A DNA stretch of 64,000 bases from Hofstenia miamia (lineage: Eukaryota > Xenacoelomorpha > Acoela). Shown piece after piece: positions 36,331-49,046 of this stretch. The stretch lies in assembly GCA_004352715.1 (NCBI GenBank), contig SCFE01000079.1, positions 1,269,350-1,333,349 of the forward strand. The letters run 5' to 3'. Positions within the stretch are counted from its first letter, which is position 1; each line of letters starts with the position of its first letter. The notes under the pieces are model-generated. The model did not search any database. It was not told the origin of the DNA and saw only the letters and a program-made list of their open reading frames with translations. A program made the translations under genes and the position numbers.

Positions 36331-37449
36331 TGATTCACAGGAAAATAAACTTTGGGTGCTATCAAGCTAAGCAAAATCAACGGAGATTTGTCAAATCACA
36401 AAACCAGTTTCAACAATTTTTGAGAGACTTTTACGCAAACAGATTATCTCTTATTTAATCAATAATGCTATTCTTTCAAATAAAAAATTGGTTTTAGACA
36501 AGATTTCAGCACTGTTGATGCACTGCTTGAATTCATTGAAAAGACACGTTTTTCCTCAATAAAAACATCAGTAGTAATATTGTCCTATTAGACCTAAGTA
36601 AAGCTTTCAACTGTCTTGATTTCGTCATCCCTTATAAAAAAACTTAAAAGCCAATGGGTTCAGTGAATCTTCACGAACATTTTTAAACAGTTTTCTCAAT
36701 GGAAGACAACAACGTGTAAATATTACTAATATATATAGCAAATACATAACTACAATTGAAGTAGTTCCACAGGGCACTGTGTTAGGCCCTATACTCTTCA
36801 ACTTATATGTAAATGATTTACCATGCATGTTACTAAATCAGTTGATCCAATATGCTGATCACATATGCGTTATTAATAGAAATAGAAGACCAATTATTGC
36901 CACAAGAGAGCATTGCAAATATATCCAGTATTTCCAACAAAATATGTTAACACGAAACAAGAATAAAACGCAATTCATTATTTTCAACCCAAAAGATGAA
37001 GAGCTGGATAATGACATCTGCCTTCAGAAGACAACTCACCAATACCAATCCACAACAGTGAGTCTGTAAAATACTTGGGCGCTGAGGTGGACAGGAAGCT
37101 TACTTTTAAAAGGTTCGGTCACAACAAATTTCGGAAAATTGCTGCAGGCATCCAGTTTCTAAAACAAATTAAAAGAATTACACAGAGTAAAGCAATAATT
37201 AATGCATTTGTTACAAATCAATATGTTTGCCAACTTCTAAACAGTATAAATGTTGCTGAACTGCTGCGTATAAGTGAGATTTTCAACTGGTCAATTTGTG
37301 CTATGTTTAGCATTAAGAGACATCAAACTGGTATGAATTACAAACATTATTGATCCTTACTCCAGCTTTTATCACAAAGTACAACAGCTTAGTACACATG
37401 TTTAAAGAAATTCAAATTAAGCGTAAAATGCTGAATGAACAATATTTAA

Positions 37450-37860
37450 GAGCCGTTACACCTCTCGACCAACCCATTTTTTCTACCAGATGACAGATAA
37501 TTTTAAATCGAAGTGTCAGTAAGAACTAAACCGTGTTGATAGGATCAGGGGCCACATCCAGTAGTCGTCTTCGTTTACTAGATCCTTTTGTAGTTGAATT
37601 GTTTCTTCTACGTTTCTCACAAGTGCATCCACATCTATAACACCCACTACAACGGACACATCTACCTTTTCTGCAGTTACACGACAATTCTACCATAACT
37701 TCGGCTTGGATGAAAATTTTCAAAAATGAACTTCGTGCGACAGGTTTATTTTATATATTAATATTAGCCAATCAAATTGTTTAATTTAAGCGTCAGTTTG
37801 CGACGATTTGGTTTTTTTGGTTTCTGTCAAAAATGGGTTGTTCGAGAGGTGTAACGGCTC
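37450..37860. mobile_element. 411-bp MITE with TTAA target duplication
   Basis: Terminal inverted repeats of about 31 bp begin GAGCCGTTACACCTCTCGAM and differ at one position (C/A at base 20). Both ends are flanked by TTAA (37446-37449 and 37861-37864). TTAA duplication is the hallmark of piggyBac and Kolobok superfamilies; the GAG start fits Kolobok better than piggyBac's CCC. It is inserted in the LINE reverse-transcriptase region. Confidence 0.88.
37526..37723 (-). CDS. Cys-rich small ORF inside the TTAA MITE
   Basis: 65 codons from ATG 37723. The centre is CNCRKGRCVRCSGCYRCGCT, nine Cys within 20 residues, followed by CEKRRR and a basic, Ser/Thr-rich tail with SKRRR. It looks like a metal-binding knuckle followed by a nuclear-localisation-like stretch. 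It may be a remnant of the parental transposase terminus. I cannot name a family, and its small size inside a MITE makes expression doubtful. Confidence 0.4.
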   Translation of the reverse strand: MKIFIQAEVMVELSCNCRKGRCVRCSGCYRCGCTCEKRRRNNSTTKGSSKRRRLLDVAPDPINTV

Positions 37861-38261
37861 TTAAAATATAATCAACGTTCAAATAAATATATATGCTTCA
37901 TAATGCCAACAAGTAAATGTTGAAATAACTTTTTTACATCAACATCATGCAAACAACGGAATGAACTTCCAATCAGCATCAGACAGGAAAAAATCTTAAC
38001 AAATTCAAAAAATTATTACAAAATAATTTATTAGTAGAACAAATTAAAAAATACTTTTAACCTAGTGAACTCTGTACCGACAAATCGAAATTGAATAGAT
38101 TATATTTTTATCTGTGTGATTGTATTGTATTGTTATTTTTAATTAATTATCTAGCTTAGTTTGTAGTGCATGTGTATATATAGGTGTCTGTACATTTTGC
38201 AAATATGTATTATACATATTTGTACACATGCTGTTATGACAAACGAAAATAAAGCTATTGA

Positions 38262-38265
<4 letters not shown>

Positions 38266-38300
<35 letters not shown>
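38266..38300. repeat. (TA)n at LINE 3' end
   Basis: TA run directly after the LINE 3' UTR, probably its microsatellite tail. Confidence 0.9.
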
Positions 38301-38304
<4 letters not shown>

Positions 38305-39310
38305 AATCTGAATTTAGTAAATTTTTGAATACATTGTGCCAACATACTGACTAAATTCAATCAAAAAGTGCTAAACATTCAATGCAAATTTAATTTTATT
38401 GTCATATTTTGCATATCTTAAAATTCCTGGAAAAATTTTCAAATGAGATATTGGCATAAAATGAAAACGAAATCCGCTTTGTCTAAAATTAACTTGAATT
38501 GCATTAATGCTTAGTAGGTTATCCAGATATTCATGCGCAAAACTAGGACTGTATGTGTGCGCGTTTATTGTTTTTATAAGACAAATTTGTGAAAATTAAT
38601 AAAATATTTTAATATAATTAATTAGTTTTCAGGGGTAATTAACTTAAAATTAAGTTTTGCTACCCGACTACTCTTTCAACCCAGATTTTCGATTTTTGTT
38701 TATACGGATTAAAATAACAAAGGCGCTCTCGGTAAATTGAATTCAATTTCACAAACAATGTTATTTACACTTGTTTTAACTAAATGTTCAGCAACGGGAA
38801 GAGGTAGATTTTTGTTTGAATTGTTTAACAACTACAAATAATCTAACAGAAATTGATAGACATTTGCTATTGTTGAAAAACACCGAATATTAAATAAAAT
38901 GTCTTTCATAACTCCTTAGGTATCGGATGACTCTTAAAAGAGTAGAGCTAAGAAATCTTGAGAAATCCTAGTTTTATTTAATAAATCTTAAAGTATAATA
39001 TTTTTGCATGCACTGGTGAAAACGTTAACAATGGTAAAAAATGTAGCACTATCACTTCCTTTTGCAGCAGCTTTCAAGTCTTGTTCGAATAATCAGTTCT
39101 TTTTGAGATTAGAATTGGCTTGAGATTAATCCCAATTCTTGCTTGGTCTCAGAGAGCAGTGCATAAAATATGTTGTATTTAAAAAGTAACTAAATAACAC
39201 TAGCATATTTCGAGATCATTTTAATGCTTTTCTTATTAAAATTCATGCTATAATTAGGCAGTTGTTAAATATATATTTAGGTCCCATCTATAAAAATCAC
39301 CCTCTAAGTT

Positions 39311-39364
<54 letters not shown>

Positions 39365-39663
39365 GTAATAATAATAATAGTAATAATAATTTACTTTTAA
39401 AATTATCATAAATACTTACAAAATACAATAAAAGTACAAATTAATAAAACCAAATACAATTTTAACAAGCAAATCCATGATTTTGAGCAAGGTGAGTTGT
39501 TGTTACGATATAATACAATTTTTTCCAAAAATAATTTCTTAATTCATGCTTCACTTTTTGGAGGAATTTAATAGATTGATGTCGGAATATAGGTGAATAT
39601 AATTAAAATAACTTCATTAGATTGCCTCCAATTTCAAAATTATACCTTTTTTACAGTAAACGA
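38301..39663. other. No gene; trinucleotide repeat inside
   Basis: AT-rich sequence without supportable ORFs. A near-perfect (AAT)n array lies at 39311-39390, with two AGT interruptions. A segment at 39140-39250 resembles 4790-4900. Confidence 0.5.
39311..39390. repeat. (AAT)n microsatellite
   Basis: About 26 AAT units with two single-base interruptions near the 3' side. Confidence 0.95.
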
Positions 39664-40332
39664 TCATGTGGAATCAAATGCTTTAAAAAATATGTGTACA
39701 AAACTTAAAGAAATATCCCCATCGGCAAAATGTTCATACATTAATTTAAAAAATGATAAAAGTTGAGTAATTGTTGACCGATTTTCTCGAAAACCATGTC
39801 GATAAATTGACAATTTTGAGAAAAAAATTTTATACATATGATTGAAAAGTATTCGTTCAAACCAAATTGACAGCTTGGGCAAAATACTAATAGGTCTATA
39901 GTTTTTAACTTTGCTTAATGCTCCATTTTTTGTACTGGAATATGCTTGATAATTTCCAAATAGAAGGATATGATCCAGTATTCATGCAAAAACGGAATAG
40001 CTGTAGAAAATGAGGAACAAGAGCATTTCCATGGCAATCGATAATGCCACAACCAATATTACACAGTGTAAATGCATTTTATAAGCATCTTCTATTTAAA
40101 ATTCAATATAATTCAAATTACTATCATTAAATTCGCATTTAAGATTAGCAGTAAAAGTGTAGACAGATACAAAATAATTGTCAAATAAGTTTGTTACGTC
40201 AGTATTATTATGTTCTACATCTTGAGATACAAATTTGAGGGATGAAATTTTTAATGCAAAATTTAATGAAGAAATTAATAAATTTTCAACTAAGAAATTC
40301 AAAAATTCAAACTTAAAAATAGCAACACACAT
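39664..40332 (-). pseudogene. LINE reverse transcriptase fragment, minus strand
   Basis: On the minus strand, VTNLFDNYFVSVY (pre-finger segment) at about 40200 is followed, after stops, by NYRPISILPKLS (about 39920, partly in another frame) and YRHGFRENRSTITQLL (about 39800), ending in FFKAFDST, where motif A has lost its first Asp context. This order is standard for CR1/Jockey-type LINE enzymes. It is truncated on both sides. Confidence 0.72.
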
Positions 40333-40503
40333 AAAGTCAACTTCATCACAAAAGGAATTTCAATAGAAATAAGAAGACACCATAATTTATAGAAGTTGTT
40401 CTATCTCTTAGAGTAGCACACCTAGCACATCTGTAATCAGAATTAGGGATACAGTCACTAATACTTCTATCTAATCATGTTTCTGTAAAACAAACAGTAT
40501 CAC

Positions 40504-40545
<42 letters not shown>

Positions 40546-42476
40546 GAAGGATATTTTAATAGTCTTTCCATGGAGTTGAGACTCTGACAATTGAATCAAA
40601 CCCATTTCAAGATTTATCAAAATTGACAACTCTAGTTTTCTGAAAAATTACACAAGTTTTATTGCACACAAATTTTAATTCATCATTCTTTTAAGTCTTT
40701 TAGCAAGTGATCAGCGAAAACAGTATTCTAAAATAACACTGTGTGACAAAAAAAATATTTTTTTCTTAGTTGAGTACATTCTTTCAGTGTTTTTGGTCAA
40801 TTTGATGTTGATAAACACGAATTTAAGGTTATTTTCATAGAACAAAGAATACTTTAGGAATTGTCATGAAATTGAATGTATTGGCTACATGATGGAGATA
40901 CCAAAAATCCTCAAATAGCTTTTATAATGGTACACAAACATCTATTTCTATTTTGATGTTAATGTAATCAGATGTTTTGTGTTCATCCTGAAGTCCTGAG
41001 TCCAATTATAGCCTAAATTGGGTAGTTTTCAAATTCATTTAATTGAGATATTATCAAAGCTTTTAGATTTTCAACAAATGTATCCTTAGTGATCAAATAA
41101 CTAATAAATAGATTGTTTTCATATGTTTGAACATACAGAAAATTGATGATGCTGCAATATGCTCCCATAATGTTTTTTTCTGCAGATTTCGATATTTTCT
41201 AGATTTACCCACACTCATAAACAAGTCCCTTGAGTTGTTGGTGTAATTTTCCCTTTGTTCATCACTAAACAAACATAAATTTTCATGAAAAACATTCAAT
41301 TGACACTTCAGAAAATGAAGTTGGGTAGACATTCCGATCAATATCCTATCTCATGCTAAGATTTAGCTTTGCAGCAATTAGAAAGTAATGGAGACCCTGA
41401 GAATTTATGATAGGAAAAATCACTATTAGATTGGCTCATTTGTTCCTTCAAAATGTTTTGTAGACTAATAATGCTTTCTTCTACATCAAAACATTTAAGC
41501 ATTGGAGTTCAAACCTGTTAAGTGCAGGTTTAAGAGTTTGGTTGATAGCAAGATATATGAAATCCCCTTATTTATAGATAAAAATAACTATTACTATCGT
41601 GGTTTTTGATTCAGCCCAAATTCGAGAATTGCAAATGGTAAAGGCTGTCGATCTTCAAATACCCAAGAATATATTATTTGTGTGTCAAGATCCAATATGC
41701 TGACAAATGCTAAATTTCTAAAAATATGTTTCAGAATATTTTATTTGCATCCTCAGTATCTTTATAAAGGGTTTATTTTTCAGAATCAAATATTCACTTA
41801 TGTAACAGAATTCACACAGATCTTACATTTAAAAGAAGGCAATATATTTTTTCAGAGAAAGAGTGAGTAATGTTGTCATAAGCACAGTTCAAGGTTGTAA
41901 TGTAGTATGCTACGGGCATAAAAGTATATTAAAATTTTTTCCCTATTGTGATCCCAATTTACACATCACAACAGAGAACCTGATTTTAATCAATTTTTGT
42001 AGGAAATTAGTAGCAGGGAAGGTTTAACTTCAATTTCCCAATGCCGTATATTGTCGTAGACATTAACTCAACAAAGAAATCCTATGCAGACTTTCCAAAA
42101 CTTAGAATACAAATTTCTCTAAAAGTATGGTTTTATTTGTAAGATGGCATTCAAATTCATAATTCTCTTCCCAAAATTGACTGAAATCAGTTAAAAAAAT
42201 CAGTCAACTAATTTTATGTCATTCAGTGTAATTTTTCAAAATACTAAAACTCAGTTACATTTAATGCAGTGTTGGAAGTTGTCTCGACCAGTCCGGTCTG
42301 CGATGTATGCAAATAAACCATCCTAGTAGTACCATTGAAATAATATTCTTTTTTTCCATCTTACACTTAAATAAGTTTAAATGCAAACTATTCAATCAAA
42401 CAATTTGTCAATAATATGTAATGGAATTGCCAACTGCACAGTCGATGACATAGTCTTAGATAAAATTGGTAGACAG
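40333..42476. other. No confident gene; possible transposon ORF remnant
   Basis: A (TA)n run lies at 40512-40542. The minus-strand ORF 41341-41093 contains TQLHFLKCQLNVFHENL and FSDEQRENYTNNSRDL, which recall a family of transposon-associated proteins with an LHFLHSH..PEN..SDEHGERFHQ pattern. The match is from memory and weak. The rest shows nothing. Confidence 0.3.
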
Positions 42477-42977
42477 TGCAGAGGCGTAGTCAGTCCAGGA
42501 AGTGTGTGTGTGTGTGTGTGTGTAGGGAGGGGGAGGGGAGGGTTATCTTCAAATTCTGCTCCACGAGCTCATCTCCCAATTTATCAACATAACTGATTTT
42601 TTGCTATGTTGTCATTGAAATTACATCTTTTACGATTAATAACAATAATTCGGTAATGTTACAATATATTAGCGTTATCTTTATGCAGCCTACATTCTGA
42701 CATTGAAATCATATTTGCGTCTACTACATGTACGTCTTAAAAACGGGTAAGACTTATAGAAAAACATCATGTATACAGATAAAACATAAATATTAATTAA
42801 TCAACAAATTTTCTCCTTTGCATTAGGTTCATTGGGTTTCCACTTGCTATAGGCCTATGAATCAACAGTTATATTTGCAATGTTAAAAATAAGCTGAACT
42901 AATATTCTCCATGGTAGGGGCTGAGGTTTAATCTGGGGCTCCTGGCCCCTGGCGTCCCTGTAGCTACGCCATTGAGT
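42477..42977. repeat. Possible GCGTAG-ended repeat with (TG)n and G-rich tract
   Basis: GAGGCGTAGTCAG at 42481 and CTACGCCATTGAG at 42963 are imperfect inverted ends, recalling GCGTACGCC edges elsewhere. Inside, (TG)n at 42503-42523 is followed by GGGAGGGGGAGGGGAGGG (42525-42542), a four-tract potential G-quadruplex. Confidence 0.45.
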
Positions 42978-44103
42978 CAGGGGAGGCCTGTGCTCTCCAG
43001 CTGGTGATGTACAGATAAATGTTCCCATCCGGTCATACTCATGGATGTGGGAACAATTTTAAAAGGCCGGGTAAAACTTCAGGTAAAGTTGTTCATTTTT
43101 GCAAAAAGTTTAAGGAAATATTGTTTTCAAAAATTACCAGGTATATTAAGAGACGAGATTTCTCTGTCCAATGTATATCTCATTCCACGAAAAATTTTTA
43201 TTCCATTCCTCCTGTACCATTTTCTCATAAGCCATTCAGTTGCTCTATGGCTGTTCATTTAATCAGCTATGATAAGACTTTTGACTTCGAAAAACAGTAT
43301 ATTAAGTATATACCACTATATGCATCTTAAGCTTATTTATTGTGAACAATCCTCCAACCATATAGGGTGTCCGTTTTATTTCCTTGGGCTTTACAGTGAT
43401 TTTTAGCGCCACTGTTTGTTTCTACTTTTAAGTTTTAAGTGTTAAATACTGAACAAATGATAAATCGTTATATTTGTTTTTTAATTCCATTTATTCATTG
43501 AGGTTGTAAGATTTTTCTTAAATTCTTTTTTCAATTTTCACTGTGATTCTAAACTTTATTAAACAGGTAACCACTATTTTTGCAATTTGGTATCTCTTTC
43601 TAAAACAAAAAATAACTGTCTTTTGATGAGAGAAACTCGTGAAATTTAGAAAATATCTTAATTTTGGATTTTAAAAATGTTATAATTGAGATTAGCTATA
43701 GTACTAGACCCACAAAGCTACGTAAAATCCAGGGACATCACGTAGTTCATGGGGATGCCCATCTCACTGGAAAAGATAGGGAAATGTAGAAGATGTCCTT
43801 ACACACTGTGAGTTTGAAATTGGAAGAATACTATTTAAGTCAAGAATTTTAGGGAAACTAGTCATGGTACAAACATTTTCAATTTTATTGAAAATTCCCA
43901 TCTTTTCCCAGTTTCATTTTTCCTCCGAAAATTTGCAAGCTTTGCCAATTTTTTGTACTATAGTTTACATAATATTGGTCGAATTTTGTTAAGAATGAAC
44001 ATTTTTGTAGAAATATTTAGGTGTATTTTTGAGATCAAAGTGTTGTTCATGTACATATTTTTTGTTTATATTTTAAATTTCTAATCTTCAAAAAAGTTTA
44101 GAA
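42978..44103. other. Upstream region of the synthetase gene
   Basis: No recognised exon. A 103-codon ORF at 43019-43330 has no known domain. No TATA box stands out close to 44104. The promoter is presumably here or further upstream. Confidence 0.4.
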
Positions 44104-45668
44104 ATGGATCTTGAAAAACGAAAAGATGACAATTTTGGTGAATACCTTGTTCATCACATTAGAAAATATCCAAATTCTCTCATTACTGATACATTATTGG
44201 GTGTGACGATCAGTTATGAAAAATACTTTTACACTTTGTCTCAGCTTCCTTTTGAAGTTCTGGATAAGCAAGTAATATATTGTCTATCATTTTAAAGAAT
44301 ACAGTAAATAGAATTAAACGACATTTATGCTTTTAGGTTGCACACATTTTCTTGGAAAATGGCTTGGCTTTCTGCGCAGCGTATGTTCGATTAGTAACCC
44401 TTGGAGCTGTTGTGGGTGCCACTCATCCGAAGTCTCCAAAGTTGGCTGTGGAAAGTGCACTGGCATCTACATGCACTGGAATTCTAGTAACTTCATCTGA
44501 TTTATATGAGAAAATGGATTTCTGCATCAAGGCTCCTCATCTTCATACTATTTACGTGTTATCCAATAAATTGTAAGCTCATTGTTTCTTTCAGATCTAT
44601 GCACTTGTAAAACTTAGAGATCAAAATGTTGGATATTCAATTTCGGTTGAAACAATCAAACTTCCAAATGCACAAGGGCTATCAGACGAAGATAAAGAGG
44701 AACTTAAGGACGTAGTTGACCTTCTAATGACATCCGGTTCAACTGGTCAGCCAAAAGCAGTTATGAAGACACACTACAACCAAATTTCCTCTTGTGAGGT
44801 AAAACAACGTTTTGTTTTAAAGCGCGAATATATACCAGAATAAAAAAAATTATATATGTCTATGTAGAATAATGCAATATTTAAAATTTTAGTAAATCGA
44901 AGTTCCTCTACTTATTTTTGAATACTTAAATACCAATTTGCATATTTACATCAGCAAATCATTACCGGTTACAAGAGTGCAATAATGGGCCCACTCTTTT
45001 GGGTCTTCGCGTTAAGCAATTACTACTGAAGAGGTAATATTAAGCTATGAATGTTTAGAAAATAATAATAAAGTCTTCCACAATATCAATTTAAATATTG
45101 CTGGATGCACTTAAACATACATATATGTATACTTTAATCTGCACACAATTTACAGCATTTGATGCTTTTCTCTTGCTCGAACTTACGGCACACGGCGTGC
45201 CTGGACGAGGTCCTCACATTTTTTTCAGAAAGAAATTATTGCAGGGAAATTGCACCCATGGGCATTAAATCGTTTCATTATCTGAACTCTAGGCATAGAA
45301 AGAATTTCAATATTTTTATTAAAATCAGATTTCTCATTGAAAATAAAATCTTATTTGCATGTACTTTCAGGCAAAAGAAAACGTTTTAGCACAAATCGTC
45401 ATCACTGCCTGAGTGCAAAACCTTTTTCAATATTTCTGTACAAGCTTGGATAAAATTTTCCAAACATGTGGACAAATCGATTTGTTATTTAAAAGGAACG
45501 TTAGTAAAAATAAGGTTGATAAATGATTTTTGAAAAAATAGTTACTTGTTCTTACCTTGTTTTTAAGAGTAAGCCATTTTGCAGTTACTTCAAACCCACT
45601 TGCAAAGAATAAATTCAATAATTAAATTCTTAGGGCAACAATATATTTGTATATATATATATAAATGG

Positions 45669-45702
<34 letters not shown>

Positions 45703-48115
45703 GTTTATTTTGTAAAATAGTGTTGAATGCACTCGAATAATCGAGAAAATGAACTCTTACAGAAGTTGTTACCTTTTTATTCATTTATCTGGCTATAATA
45801 TCACATGTGTAAATCAATGCAACAGTTTTACCCAATTCATGCTTGTATGCGAATTGGTTATCATCGAATGTTTGTTTCATTAAATTGAAATATTCGATCA
45901 TTACAAAATGATCAAGAACTCTTGCTGGTGTTGGAGTTACAGTAATTGGGCGAAATTTGTTGACATTTTCACTATTGACTTCCTTGATGTCTGATCCCTT
46001 GGGTACAGGTACTAATACGTGACTGAGGAGACTTAAGTTAAAAATATTGTGAAATGGTATAGCAAGTTCGTCTGCGAACGATTTATATAGCCAAATAGGG
46101 ATTGCAGAAAAACCATTTGATTTATGTGGATCTAGGTTACAGAAAGAATTTAGAACATCTGCAATTGTTACTTGTGGAAAACCATAATTCTCAGTAAATG
46201 TAATATTAAGAGGTTCATCAAGTTCAACATCAGCCTTATGCCTGCAAACATGAAAATTTAGTAATTTTGCATCATTTTCAGTGAATTTCCTATGGCCTTG
46301 CTCTTTTCGAATTCTTGACTTAACTTCCTTGTTTAGTACTTCACTGTCTTCCATTCATTCTTAACCAATATGTTGATCTTTCTCTGCGTTTGATTTATGT
46401 AGTTCCTATTGCCATCTTTAATGCAATTTGTTTTCCCTTAAAAGTTCTTTTAATTTAGAACATATTACTTTTATCCAAGTGAATTTCTTTGACATATCAA
46501 GAATGTTGTTGTATTTTCAGTAATTATTACCATTTGATTCAGATCTTTTTCAAAACACAAAACTTCCCAATTGCATGTTGCTAATTTTTCTTAAATAATT
46601 GACTTATCATACGAAATTTCTCCTCTTTAAGGCTGTTTTGAACGTCTTTTCTTATTTACACATGTTTCTTTTCCCCACAATTCCGAACTAAAATAAGTGC
46701 ATTATATTCATAGATCCAATTGGTGCACACTTATTGAACGAATAGATATCAATCTTACTAACATAGATTGCATCTAGTTGACTTTTAAATGGCATAAAAG
46801 TTATTTCGTTTTCTGTAAGATTTTTTAAGCCATAATTTTCTAAAGTAATAAGTTTCTTTGGATTGATGTCTCTAGCAAAAATCAAGAATGACTTTGTATA
46901 TTTAGAAAATACTATTCGCATAATGTCTTTCAGGATGATATTGCATAAATGTTTTTTACCTTTAGGCGGCATGTAAATATTTCCAATTGTTACTCTCGTG
47001 TAATTTTCTAGCAGAAATTTAGGTCGGGATGAAATGACTGTAATTTCTAGATTATTCACGATATTTGGAGCATAACTTTTGGCTTTGTAATACTCCACGC
47101 CTTATTTATATGTGTAATAATTCCTCGACCACCCTTTCCATCAAAATTTTCAAGGTTTTTATCTTGTCTTATCATATGATAACCATTAATACTAACATCC
47201 TTATCTTGAATCTCTTCAGTTAATCTAGTTTCTTGAATTATTACACACGTAAAACTTTTAGTTAATATCAAATTTCCAATTTTAAGTATTTATTATTTAA
47301 TTCAGTCACGTTGTTAGAAAATACTAATGGAAATGTTTCAGTACGATTTAATTTAATCAAGTTAAAAATTATATAACTACCATAGAAAAAAGTTGTGTAA
47401 ATGTCTACGGAGAATAATCTAAAATTAAATTTGAAAAAAACTGAAGAACTAACAATCTCTCACTTTAACATCAAGCATATGCAAGTACTGAAGGCTTCTA
47501 AGAGCCCTATAGTGATTAATGGAGAGCAAATAAATCAAGTTACCCATTACAAATATCTTGGAATACACTTCAATGAATATTTGCAATGGAGAACTCAAGT
47601 AACATCAACATGTAAGAAAACAAACTTAACTATAATTAAGCTGGCTCGCTTCATTAAGGAATGTTCTAAAACTCAGCAATAGATGGTATTTAAAACTTAC
47701 ATATGCCCTAATTTTCTATATGGATCAGAGGTATTTGCATATGGACTAGCAGACAGGGACAAGAAAAATGTGAATACAACCAATGAACCTATATGGCAAG
47801 ATATGTCAAATAGCAAAGGAAGATCTAATAAACTATATCAATGAAAAGTTCTTGACTAGATTCAAAACAATTCTTAACAAGATACTAACAAACACTGATC
47901 ATTCCCGGAATAAAGAATATGAACTTCTACGTCTAGTAAGAGAAGGCAGAAGAAACTTCAAGCAACCAAAATGTAACGCAAAGGTATACCAAGGATCATT
48001 TATTCCAATTGCTTGCAAATTTCTAATGTATGGAGTAAACCCCCCATTCCTATAAAATACATGTCTATTCCTTTATACCTGTAACATGTTATGTGTACAA
48101 GAATTAAAACGGACA

Positions 48116-48164
<49 letters not shown>

Positions 48165-48998
48165 ATGNATTCTACGATAGCCTACTTTAATCACTACCTG
48201 GTGATTTGCACTGCTAAGAACTAAAGAGGCAACAAATATTTTAGAGAATTTATGTCCAAGTTTGTCCAATAATATTTAATATAAAGAATACCACAAATTT
48301 CCAATGTTCCTGAATTTGTTAAATAGCCAAAAATCAGATGATTCTTGTTTTTAGGAGATGGCTATTCTGGTAAATTAAAATTGGTTAATTCCGTGATTAA
48401 AAGAAAGATAGGCGATGACGGAGAATTGCTAATACATTCACCCAGCCTTTTAAAAGGTTACTTTAAAGATAAAGAAAAAACTGCGAATTCCTTTGACGAG
48501 GATGGATTCTTCCGAACTGGCGATGTTGTGGAGGAAACAAACGATGGAGAAATAGTGATAAAAGGCAGAAAGAAAGATATCATTAAATTTCGAGAGTTTC
48601 CAGTGCATCCTGCTGAATTGGAACATATTTTGATGGGTATGTTAATTGATGATATATGCAATTGTATGTTTATGTTTTAGAACACGAGAGCATTGTGAAC
48701 TGCTCTGTGATCGGTAGACCTCACTCTATTTATGGTGAAGTTCCTGTAGCATATGTGGTATGCAATGATTTCAATGCTGATGATATAAAGATGTGGGTTA
48801 GAAAGAGAGTCTCTGAGCACAAACAATTGCATGATGTTATTCGAATGAATGAATTACCTGCTAATAAATTTAATAAAATTGATAAATTGCAATTAAGAAC
48901 AATAGATTCAATGCACTGTTAATTACATTCATTAAATATGTCCCAAAAATTTTATTATTTTGGAAAATATAATATTTTAGTTTGAATATTTCCTTTTG

Positions 48999-49046
<48 letters not shown>

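Larger units (their letters stand above)
36390..38062 (+). pseudogene. LINE reverse transcriptase, broken and MITE-interrupted
   Basis: FERLLRKQIISYL leads into the finger region (near 36425). Later the motif-B-type block VVPQGTVLGPILFNLYVNDLP (split here: VVPQGTVLGPILF, NLYVNDLP) at about 36760-36830 precedes LIQYADHICV, where the catalytic YADD reads YADH. The C-terminal signature RNELPISIRQEK (about 37955) lies beyond the MITE. Loss of the second catalytic Asp and multiple stops make it dead. Confidence 0.8.
35384..38265 (+). mobile_element. Non-LTR retrotransposon (CR1/L2-like), decayed
   Basis: An esterase-like region is followed by a reverse transcriptase, a C-terminal LINE tail ending near 38060, a 3' UTR with AATAAAG (38249-38255) and a (TA)n tail. 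Both coding parts carry many stops and shifts. It is split by the MITE at 37450-37860. Orientation is plus. Confidence 0.75.

Noticed and set aside
44573-44602. CAG acceptor for synthetase exon 3
   Set aside because: Using it after the GTAAGC donor leads to an immediate stop; the TTAG acceptor at 44617 keeps the frame.
48458-48661. Minus-strand ORF opposite synthetase exon 6
   Set aside because: Antisense to a clear protein-coding exon; the identical ORF at 56764-56967 only reflects the duplication.
48355-48922. Alternative terminal exons of the synthetase gene
   Set aside because: Exon 3 ends in phase 0 and this copy requires phase 1, and the block starts at a single 'n' join.
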